Below are positions 13,663-19,532 of a DNA stretch of 32,391 bases, piece after piece. The stretch's first letter is position 1. Each line of letters begins with the position of its first letter. The notes beneath the pieces are model-generated. The model saw nothing but the letters and a program-made list of their open reading frames with translations. It was not told where the DNA came from and ran no database searches. The stretch comes from a virus, in the IMG/VR virus record IMGVR_UViG_3300037502_001254, positions 1 to 32,391 of that record, one strand, 5' to 3'. Position numbers and translations under genes: made by a program.

Positions 13663-13682
13663 GCGGAGCGGCAAAACTCCGC
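13663..13682 (+). promoter_or_regulatory. 5'-UTR hairpin element H7
   Basis: GCGGAG at 13663-13668 pairs with CTCCGC at 13677-13682 around the loop CGGCAAAA. The stem sequence differs from H1 while the 6-bp/8-nt form is kept, the clearest sign of covariation in the set. GCCGA precedes it and CACAAAGGAG follows. Confidence 0.8.
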
Positions 13683-13704
13683 AATATCACAAAGGAGTGA
13701 TAAA

Positions 13705-13878
13705 ATGTTCAGCAAAAAAATGAAAGAAGCAATTCACGATTATTGGAAAGATGATGACGGTTATTGGGTAATATTAAAAGAAGGATACGAAGCACAGCAC
13801 GATGGAGCAAGGACAGTAAATGGCGAAACTTATACGGATTTAATAAGAGAAATGAAACTAATAAAAAGGAGCGATTAA
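13705..13878 (+). CDS. Small conserved-looking phage protein, 57 residues
   Basis: AAAGGAG lies 7 bases before the ATG. The segment YWKDDDGYWVILKEGYEA, then HDGARTVNGETYTDLIREM, looks like a compact beta-rich domain seen in small Bacillota phage proteins of unknown role. The end of the gene (AAAAAGGAGCG) doubles as the ribosome binding site of the next gene, whose ATG follows 2 bases after the stop. Confidence 0.77.
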   Translation: MFSKKMKEAIHDYWKDDDGYWVILKEGYEAQHDGARTVNGETYTDLIREMKLIKRSD

Positions 13879-13880
13879 CA

Positions 13881-14087
13881 ATGATTAAATATCAAGGGAT
13901 TGTAATCGATAGGTTAAACGGGGAATCAGTCAAAACAAGGTATTATCCTACATGGGGACAAGCACAAGCCGCGGCGGAAAAACTCAGCGAAAAATATTAT
14001 CTTAAATGGCGTGGGAACATCACAGTTGTAAGTAAAATAAACACAAAGGACAAATTTTATAAAACGATTTGTAATGGTTTCGTATGA
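13881..14087 (+). CDS. Hypothetical small protein
   Basis: A 68-residue protein. The start at ATG 13881 follows AAAAGGAG by 9 bases; an earlier in-frame start at 13764 lies inside the previous gene. It contains beta strands and one helix (GIVIDRLNGESVKTRYYPTW, QAQAAAEKLSEKYY). No family is recognised. It has no upstream hairpin, so the hairpin series ends with the gene before it. It overlaps the next start by 4 bases. Confidence 0.75.
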   Translation: MIKYQGIVIDRLNGESVKTRYYPTWGQAQAAAEKLSEKYYLKWRGNITVVSKINTKDKFYKTICNGFV

Positions 14088-14197
14088 CGCAAGAAACCGC
14101 ACAGCTATTAATTTCAGTAACTGTTATCAGTGTTATAACTAATTTAGCAGTATTCACAACGATGGTGATTCTTATATGGATGGAGAACAGCCAATGA
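14084..14197 (+). CDS. Single-span membrane mini-protein, 37 residues
   Basis: The ATG overlaps the previous stop (ATGA). Residues 8-32 form one hydrophobic helix (LLISVTVISVITNLAVF and on to VILIWM), with a short polar N-terminus and a polar end. No family is recognised. The overlap with both neighbours supports real translation. It may act in the cell membrane, for example in superinfection exclusion, but that is speculation. Confidence 0.6.
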   Translation: MTQETAQLLISVTVISVITNLAVFTTMVILIWMENSQ

Positions 14198-14352
14198 AAA
14201 AAATCATATGCAAAGATTGCGCAGGTAGTGGATACATTAAAATTGAAGATGCAATTGAGTCATGCGTAACATGTCATGCGAATGGGTATCTCTTATATGT
14301 GGAAGAAAACGAAGCATATGGACAGGATTGTAAGAAAGGAGAATGTGAATAA
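14194..14352 (+). CDS. DnaJ-type zinc-motif mini-protein, 52 residues
   Basis: The ATG overlaps the previous stop by 4 bases. Two CxxCxGxG-like motifs, CKDCAGSG (C6, C9) and CVTCHANG (C24, C27), would bind one zinc, as in the DnaJ central domain. Two more Cys lie at residues 46 and 51. The protein ends in the start of the radical SAM gene (TAATG), so the two are probably made together. Function is unknown; zinc binding is inferred from the spacing. Confidence 0.72.
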   Translation: MKKIICKDCAGSGYIKIEDAIESCVTCHANGYLLYVEENEAYGQDCKKGECE

Positions 14353-15449
14353 TGAAAATCGGTATTTTGGATATCGACACTAAAAGAGAAACTAATAATC
14401 TTGGTAGACGTGAAAGATATCCAAATATCGCATGCGGTAAAATTTATGGATATCACAAACTGAATGGAGATGAGATTTTTTATCCTTACAACAACGAAAA
14501 AGTGGATAAATTGTACATTTCAACTATTTTTACAAACACAAGACCAATGATTAAGCGCATGATGCCACTATGGGAACAGCGAGCTAAAGAGATTTTAATC
14601 GGCGGAACAGGATGGGATGACTACACCAAAGCACCTTACACAGTCACAGAATTACCGCCAGAAATTGCCGCTATATCTCATGTTCCTTGGACTTATGAAA
14701 TGTATAACATTGATTATGGTATTGGATTTACTACCAGAGGTTGTCATGTAGGTTGTGCTTTCTGTGTGGTTCCGAAGAAAGAAGGACTTCAAGAATATAG
14801 AGAAATGCAAGTAAAGGATTTAATCAATCCAAGAAGCAATCATTTGATACTTATGAATAACAACTCATTTGCCCATCGAGATTTCATGAATGATGTTGAG
14901 CAAATAAAATTCCATAATCTTTCAATTCATTGGGACCAAGCGAATGACATCACATTAGTTACTCCAGAAATAGCAAAAGCATTAAAAAGTGTTAACTATC
15001 GCGGATACAATCCTAACAAAAAGCAATTATTCTTTGCATTTGATTTAATCACCAAAAAGAAGATTGACCCAGAAACAGGCGGAACAGTTACATATGATAT
15101 GATGAAAATCGTACCAGAAAAAGTTAAGTTATTGCAGGAGTATGGAATCCCGCCATATCATTTGAAATTTTATATGCTTATTGGATTTAATACGACAGAG
15201 GAAGAAGATTTAATGCGAGTGGATTGCTTAAGAGAATTGAATTGTGATATTTATCCGATGCTATTCAGAGATTTAAACGGAAAGGTTGGAGTAGATGGAA
15301 ACGGAAAACAGCAATCATTTCATGTAAGAGCGATGCGTGATTGGATTCATTCGGGATTGTATCGAAAAACTGATTTTAAAGACTTTACAAGACGTGAAGA
15401 ACATAGAATTCAAAGAGAGAAAAAAGAAAGTCAACTAACATTATTTTGA
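14352..15449 (+). CDS. Radical SAM enzyme
   Basis: A 365-residue protein with the cluster motif C131-x3-C135-x2-C138 (GCHVGCAFC), which binds the 4Fe-4S cluster that splits S-adenosylmethionine. Residues 1-110 resemble the Rossmann-like N-terminal part of B12-binding-type radical SAM proteins (MKIGILDID, KLYISTIFT, EILIGGTGWDD). The barrel continues with HLKFYMLIGFNTTEEED. The substrate is unknown: the layout is unlike QueE, and no other deazaguanine genes are visible. It follows a zinc mini-protein and precedes small genes. Confidence 0.85.
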   Translation: MKIGILDIDTKRETNNLGRRERYPNIACGKIYGYHKLNGDEIFYPYNNEKVDKLYISTIFTNTRPMIKRMMPLWEQRAKEILIGGTGWDDYTKAPYTVTELPPEIAAISHVPWTYEMYNIDYGIGFTTRGCHVGCAFCVVPKKEGLQEYREMQVKDLINPRSNHLILMNNNSFAHRDFMNDVEQIKFHNLSIHWDQANDITLVTPEIAKALKSVNYRGYNPNKKQLFFAFDLITKKKIDPETGGTVTYDMMKIVPEKVKLLQEYGIPPYHLKFYMLIGFNTTEEEDLMRVDCLRELNCDIYPMLFRDLNGKVGVDGNGKQQSFHVRAMRDWIHSGLYRKTDFKDFTRREEHRIQREKKESQLTLF

Positions 15450-15458
15450 GGTGATTAA

Positions 15459-15596
15459 ATGAACTGGAAGCAAGCAACTGATGAACAGTTAAAAGAAATC
15501 ATATTTAATGACAACGAATGCGAGCTTAAATATAAATGGCAAGCACTTCACGAAATGAGGCGCAGGAATGGACAAAATAAACCCAAATCATTATAA
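15459..15596 (+). CDS. Small hypothetical protein, 45 residues
   Basis: GAGGTGA lies 5 bases before the ATG. The protein is helical, with many Lys, Glu and Gln (NWKQATDEQLKEIIFNDNE and KWQALHEMRRRNGQ). It overlaps the DUF3310 gene by 29 bases in another frame. No family is recognised. Confidence 0.6.
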   Translation: MNWKQATDEQLKEIIFNDNECELKYKWQALHEMRRRNGQNKPKSL

Positions 15597-15795
15597 GTTT
15601 GGCGGAATTGAAACCATCGACTATATCGCGGCAAAGATGACACCAGAAGCTTTTGAAGGATACTTGCAAGGAAATGTTATCAAATATATAAGCCGATACA
15701 ATCAAAAGAATGGGATTGAAGATTTACACAAGGCGGAATGGTATCTATGTAGGTTAATAAACTTAAAAGAAAATTTAAGGGAGATAAAAAAATGA
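15568..15795 (+). CDS. DUF3310 family protein
   Basis: A 75-residue protein matching the DUF3310 (SaV-like) pattern: NPNHYKFGGIETIDYI, MTPEAFEGYLQGNVIKYI, SRYNQKNGIEDLHKAEWYL. The family is common in phages and has been loosely linked to nucleotide metabolism; its biochemical role is not settled. The start lies within the upstream small gene with only a weak site, so coupling is likely. It overlaps the next gene by 4 bases. Confidence 0.88.
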   Translation: MDKINPNHYKFGGIETIDYIAAKMTPEAFEGYLQGNVIKYISRYNQKNGIEDLHKAEWYLCRLINLKENLREIKK

Positions 15796-15980
15796 AATTC
15801 GTAAAATTCACTTTCTTTTTTATGGTAAGAATACCGTTCATTTTACCTGATTTTTTATATGAGCGAGAAATGAAAAGACGAGGATACGGTATGTGTGAAG
15901 AATGTGGCATTTTAATTATCAGACGAGGTGCAAATTTTTGCAGGTATTGCGGAACGAAAATAACTGTTAAACATGAGTAA
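15792..15980 (+). CDS. Small protein with a C-terminal zinc ribbon
   Basis: A 62-residue protein. Residues 1-22 are hydrophobic and aromatic (FVKFTFFFMVRIPFILPDFL), possibly a short membrane anchor. Residues 35-58 hold CEECG and CRYCG, two Cys pairs 16 residues apart, as in a zinc ribbon. Function is unknown; the layout suggests a membrane-attached zinc protein. Confidence 0.7.
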   Translation: MKFVKFTFFFMVRIPFILPDFLYEREMKRRGYGMCEECGILIIRRGANFCRYCGTKITVKHE

Positions 15981-15996
15981 ACACTAGGAGGAAAAA

Positions 15997-16089
15997 ATGA
16001 AAGATATATTAGAAAGTATTGTAGCAGGTATTAAATTAGGGATAATTTTTTCGCTTGCTTATATCATGTTAGATTATTTTTTAAAATAA
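15997..16089 (+). CDS. Membrane mini-protein, 30 residues (paralogue 1)
   Basis: AGGAGG lies 6 bases before the ATG. One hydrophobic helix (VAGIKLGIIFSLAYIMLDYF) fills most of the protein. It aligns with the 29-residue protein at 16333 at the positions M-x-D-I, I-x2-G, G-x2-FS-x-AY. The two appear to be duplicates flanking the gene at 16112. Function is unknown. Confidence 0.62.
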   Translation: MKDILESIVAGIKLGIIFSLAYIMLDYFLK

Positions 16090-16111
16090 CTATTTAAAAG
16101 GAGATTAAACA

Positions 16112-16336
16112 ATGACAGATTATCATATGCATTTTAGCATTATAGCCGAGCCGCTAGAAAGCCAATTGAATAAACAAGGTTACACACTGGGAGAAAATCC
16201 CGAACGTTATGACACGATGCTTAAGCACATATTCGCGTTTCACATGAATGGAATATTAACAAAGGGCGAAACCGATAGAGCATTGCAAAGATACAATAAA
16301 TTTATCAGAGGAATAGCAAAGGAGGTGAAACAATGA
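16112..16336 (+). CDS. Hypothetical protein between two membrane mini-proteins
   Basis: A 74-residue protein with AAAAGGAGAT 8 bases before the ATG. It is polar and mainly helical (SIIAEPLESQLNKQGYTLGE, MLKHIFAFHMNGILTKGE, RALQRYNKFIRGIAKE). No motif is recognised. Its end carries GGAGGTGA, the ribosome binding site of the next mini-protein, and it overlaps that gene by 4 bases. Confidence 0.72.
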   Translation: MTDYHMHFSIIAEPLESQLNKQGYTLGENPERYDTMLKHIFAFHMNGILTKGETDRALQRYNKFIRGIAKEVKQ

Positions 16337-16422
16337 ATGATATAGTAAAAGCAATCATATCAGGGCTTGGATTCGGTTTACTTTTTTCCGCGGCGTATTT
16401 TATAGGATGGTGGACATTGTGA
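16333..16422 (+). CDS. Membrane mini-protein, 29 residues (paralogue 2)
   Basis: GGAGGTGA precedes the ATG. One hydrophobic helix (IISGLGFGLLFSAAYFIGWW) takes up nearly the whole protein. It shares the sequence pattern of the 30-residue protein at 15997. Its stop overlaps the GTG start of the winged-helix gene. Confidence 0.62.
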   Translation: MNDIVKAIISGLGFGLLFSAAYFIGWWTL

Positions 16423-16814
16423 AAATATCCGATAGGCAAGCAAAAGTAGTTGAGCAATTCCGCAACACAACATCGGTTATAGAAGTCAAAAGGGCGTTTG
16501 ATTGGACCCACCGCGAAACCGATAATATTATTTATATGTTGTTTTTAAAGGGAATATTAAAAAGAATTAGAAAAGGACACTATATCGTTAGCAATGGAGA
16601 TATTAAAGACATCACAGTTAATTTTAAGCCGCTTGAAATCAAAGAGCTTGGAAAGCTTGACCAGATACCGCAAAAGCTGTTGGAGTATGTTTGGCAAAAT
16701 AGAAAAGCGAGGTGCTCACAATTAAAACAGATAACAGGGATACCGCGATTTTACATACGTCAATACATTTACGGCAGGATGTTGGAGGAGTTTCCGAGGC
16801 ACCGCGAGTATTAA
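16419..16814 (+). CDS. Winged-helix protein upstream of the exonuclease (GTG start)
   Basis: A 131-residue protein. GTG 16419 is preferred: it forms a GTGA overlap with the previous stop and lies 8 bases after GGATGG; the in-frame ATG 16407 has no ribosome binding site. Residues 1-58 look like a winged helix (SVIEVKRAFDWTHRETDNII, LKGILKRIRKGHYIV); residues 85-131 contain a second helix-turn-helix-like part (CSQLKQITGIPRFYIRQYIY). It probably binds DNA. The last 103 bases overlap the exonuclease frame. Confidence 0.7.
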   Translation: MKISDRQAKVVEQFRNTTSVIEVKRAFDWTHRETDNIIYMLFLKGILKRIRKGHYIVSNGDIKDITVNFKPLEIKELGKLDQIPQKLLEYVWQNRKARCSQLKQITGIPRFYIRQYIYGRMLEEFPRHREY

Positions 16815-17365
16815 ACGGGGAGTATCTTGGAGCAAGTGAAGTAAATGTCATCATGACAGAACGCAACCGTTCAGCTTATAACCTTGCGCAGGAGAAAGTT
16901 GGAATCATCCCACGCAAAGAAGTTGACAACATCTACACCAGATACGGCACCGAGATGGAGCCGCTCATCATTAACGAGATTGAAAAGCAAGGATATAGCT
17001 TCATGACAGCTAAACAGCGATGCCATGACTACAAGTTAAGCGGCGTACTGGATGGGATTGACTATGACAAACAAATCATCTTGGAGGTGAAAACCTTTAC
17101 TTATATTCCAGATATGCAAAGCTACTTGAATCAGATTCATGTTTATTTTCACATTTTTAAGATGGAAAAGGCGATACTTGCACTATATCAACGTAATGAG
17201 CATTTTGACCCAAGAGCAATAGAATTGTATAATATAAGTATCGATAAGGAACGCCTGCATGATATTTTAACCGCGGTTCGAGCATTTTGGAGCAAAGCCG
17301 AAATTTTACGTAAAAATCCCGAAATGAAAAAGAAGCAGTTTGATGCATTGGAGGTGGAAGAATGA
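16712..17365 (+). CDS. YqaJ/lambda-type 5'-3' exonuclease
   Basis: A 217-residue protein. The family core is clear: YLGASEVNVIM with S42, GTEMEPLI with E83, SGVLDGIDYD with D114, ILEVKTF with E125 and K127, and NQIHVYFHIF with Q141. These residues form the two-metal site that digests one strand of duplex DNA and prepares ends for annealing. The only normal start before the core is GTG 16712, deep inside the upstream gene, giving 30 poorly conserved N-terminal residues. The likely partners, the annealing protein and SSB, lie 9 kb upstream. Confidence 0.85.
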   Translation: MLTIKTDNRDTAILHTSIHLRQDVGGVSEAPRVLNGEYLGASEVNVIMTERNRSAYNLAQEKVGIIPRKEVDNIYTRYGTEMEPLIINEIEKQGYSFMTAKQRCHDYKLSGVLDGIDYDKQIILEVKTFTYIPDMQSYLNQIHVYFHIFKMEKAILALYQRNEHFDPRAIELYNISIDKERLHDILTAVRAFWSKAEILRKNPEMKKKQFDALEVEE

Positions 17366-17574
17366 AACCTTATGAGCAATTAGCCAATGAAATCATCATC
17401 ATGGCGACAGATGAATATAAATCATGCTTAAAAGCACTAAAAAAAGATAAAGATAACAAACAGCTCCAAAACTTTCGAATCAAAACAGAACAATTTTTTT
17501 ATAGCGAATGGTTCAATCATTTAACTAACGTAAATCCTACATATTTAATAAAAAAGATTAAGGAGAAAATATGA
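17362..17574 (+). CDS. Conserved small phage protein, function unknown
   Basis: A 70-residue protein with GGAGGTGGA before an ATG that overlaps the exonuclease stop. The pattern EIIIMATDEYKSCLKALKK, then EQFFYSEWFNHLTNVNPTYL, matches a small family common in phages of Gram-positive bacteria (Ala-rich first helix, FFxSxWF core). No activity is known. Four-base overlaps on both sides place it in one operon with the exonuclease and MazG-like genes. Confidence 0.75.
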   Translation: MKPYEQLANEIIIMATDEYKSCLKALKKDKDNKQLQNFRIKTEQFFYSEWFNHLTNVNPTYLIKKIKEKI

Positions 17575-17948
17575 TACTATTAGATAAAAAAATGTTAATC
17601 AACTTTTTAAGAGATTTGCAGGAAAATGGATATGACATAAATACGATACATAAAGTATTAAAAGAAATTTACGATGGTACATTCGATGAACATGACCCGA
17701 GAATGATTAATAAGCGGATGCAGATATTCGAGCGAATCTCCATCGAACGCGAACGGCAGGATGAATTGCACGAGTTTCCGCATCATATAAGATTAGCGGT
17801 ATTGATGGAGGAAGTAGGCGAAATTGCGAAGGAATTGCAAGATGGTAAAAGTTATGAAAATGTTATGAACTTATATATTGAGCTTATTCAAACGGCGGCA
17901 GTATGTGTGAGATGGATTGAAGAATTAGGCAAGGAGTTGAAACAATGA
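17571..17948 (+). CDS. MazG-like nucleotide pyrophosphohydrolase
   Basis: A 125-residue protein. The C-terminal 75 residues show the MazG-like pattern: IFERISIERERQDELH, then LAVLMEEVGEIAKELQDG with the EExxE metal-binding helix, and a final helix LYIELIQTAAVCVRWIEEL. The family hydrolyses dNTPs or other NTPs to monophosphates and pyrophosphate; in phages it may adjust nucleotide pools or alarmone levels. The N-terminal 50 residues are an added helical part. It ends shortly before the terminase small subunit gene. Confidence 0.78.
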   Translation: MILLDKKMLINFLRDLQENGYDINTIHKVLKEIYDGTFDEHDPRMINKRMQIFERISIERERQDELHEFPHHIRLAVLMEEVGEIAKELQDGKSYENVMNLYIELIQTAAVCVRWIEELGKELKQ

Positions 17949-17966
17949 AAATAGTAGGTGATAATA

Positions 17967-18311
17967 ATGGCTAAAATGGGAAGACCGAAAAAAGAAATAG
18001 ACTTTGAAGCATTGGAAAAACTTTGCATGATACAATGTACCGAGGAAGAAATAGCGGCTTATTTCGGAATATCTATAGATACATTAGAGAGAAGAATCAA
18101 CGAACAATACAATCAAACATTTGCGGAGTATTTCGCCCAAAATAGGGGAAAAGGTAAAATGAGCTTAAGACGCGCACAATATACAGCGGCAATGGCAGGC
18201 AATACTACTATGCTAGTATGGCTAGGTAAGAATTGGCTCAGCCAGACAGATAAGCAGGAAATAAGTCATCAAGGCGACAACATTATAAAAGTGAGAATTA
18301 CAGATGATTGA
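17967..18311 (+). CDS. terS: Terminase small subunit
   Basis: A 114-residue protein. ATG 17967 is preferred to GTG 17958, which lies within the AGGTG ribosome binding site. MGRPKKEIDFEALEKLC, then CTEEEIAAYFGISIDTLERR, is the N-terminal helix-turn-helix typical of small terminases, which bind the packaging site on viral DNA and load the large subunit. The middle (RAQYTAAMAGNTTMLVWLGK) fits the oligomerisation region. It overlaps the large subunit gene by 8 bases. Confidence 0.85.
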   Translation: MAKMGRPKKEIDFEALEKLCMIQCTEEEIAAYFGISIDTLERRINEQYNQTFAEYFAQNRGKGKMSLRRAQYTAAMAGNTTMLVWLGKNWLSQTDKQEISHQGDNIIKVRITDD

Positions 18312-19521
18312 ATATGAGATTAGCCGCGGAAAGTTTAATGCGGCTTATTTACCTTATATAGAGGATACTACACCACTACAAATATTTTTCGGTGGGAGTG
18401 CATCAGGCAAAAGCTATTTTCTCGCACAACGCACCATAATAGACGTGGTAGCTAATCAGCGCAATTATCTCATATGCCGAAAGACCGCCAGAACAATAAA
18501 GCGAAGCGTGATGAATGAATTGCTTAAAGCAATCGACAATCTCAAAATGAACAATCTATTTGAGCTTAACAAATCAGATAATTCACTGACCTGCAAAAAC
18601 GGGTGCCAGATACTCACCGCGGGACTAGATGACACAGAAAAAATAAAGTCAATCACACCATCGCAAGGAGTCATTACTGACATTTGGATAGAGGAAGCAA
18701 CCGAAGTTGACTATGAGGATGTTCAGCAGTTAAAGAAACGATTGCGCGGAGAATCAAAGTTAACAAAAAGGTTAATCATGTCATTCAATCCGATTTATCA
18801 GACACATTGGTTATACAAGGAATATTTCGCAGAGTTCAGCGGCTCGCAATACAAAAGCGATGATAAGCTCATCATAAAAACAACCTATAAAGATAATCGT
18901 TTTTTAACACAGCAGGACATCGAGAACATGGAAAACGAAAAGGATGATTATTATTACAATGTTTACACATTAGGAAATTGGGGAGTATTGGGCAAAACAA
19001 TCTTCAAAAACTTCACCGTACAGGAGTTTGATTCTTCCACATTCGATAATTATTATAATGGCTTGGACTTTGGTTTCGCCAGCGACCCAGCCGCATTCAT
19101 ACGGTTACACTATGACAAAAGGCGCAAAATAGTTTATATTATAGAGGAGTTCGCAGAGCTTGAGATGACCAATGACATACTAGCGCAACGGATTAAATCA
19201 ATCATCGGCAATGAGTACATTACCTGCGATAGCGCCGAGCCAAAAAGCATAAGGGAATTGCAGTTGCTTGGAGTAAAGGCAAAGCCAGCAAAAAAGGGCA
19301 AGGATTCCGTAAACTTTGGAATAGATTGGCTAAAGCGTCAACAAATCATCATACATCCCAGATGTATAAACTTTAAAAGAGAAATAGAAATATATCAGTA
19401 TACCAGCGACAAGAACGGAATCTATGTTAACAAGCCACTCGATAAAGACAACCATTTGATAGATGCGCTCCGTTATGCGATGGAAGAATGTTTTATAGAG
19501 GAAGCGGCAATATTTTTTTAA
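18304..19521 (+). CDS. terL: Terminase large subunit (Terminase_3/PBSX-like)
   Basis: A 405-residue packaging motor. Walker A is GGSASGKS at residues 30-37 and Walker B is ITDIWIEEATE with E130/E131. The C-terminal RNase H-like nuclease domain shows GLDFGFASDP (D255), ITCDSAEPKS (D309) and NHLIDALRYA (D387), the expected metal ligands. It pumps DNA into the prohead and cuts it. The Terminase_3/SPP1-like type often works by headful packaging, which agrees with the circular assembly. It lies directly before the portal gene. Confidence 0.93.
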   Translation: MIEYEISRGKFNAAYLPYIEDTTPLQIFFGGSASGKSYFLAQRTIIDVVANQRNYLICRKTARTIKRSVMNELLKAIDNLKMNNLFELNKSDNSLTCKNGCQILTAGLDDTEKIKSITPSQGVITDIWIEEATEVDYEDVQQLKKRLRGESKLTKRLIMSFNPIYQTHWLYKEYFAEFSGSQYKSDDKLIIKTTYKDNRFLTQQDIENMENEKDDYYYNVYTLGNWGVLGKTIFKNFTVQEFDSSTFDNYYNGLDFGFASDPAAFIRLHYDKRRKIVYIIEEFAELEMTNDILAQRIKSIIGNEYITCDSAEPKSIRELQLLGVKAKPAKKGKDSVNFGIDWLKRQQIIIHPRCINFKREIEIYQYTSDKNGIYVNKPLDKDNHLIDALRYAMEECFIEEAAIFF

Positions 19522-19532
19522 GGGGTGATTAT

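Noticed and set aside
13764-13880. Upstream extension of the gene at 13881
   Set aside because: It overlaps the 57-residue gene and has no ribosome binding site; AAAAGGAGCG fits ATG 13881.
17945-17974. Nine-residue frame between the MazG-like and small terminase genes
   Set aside because: Too short, with no independent sign of coding; AGGTG within it serves as the ribosome binding site of terS.
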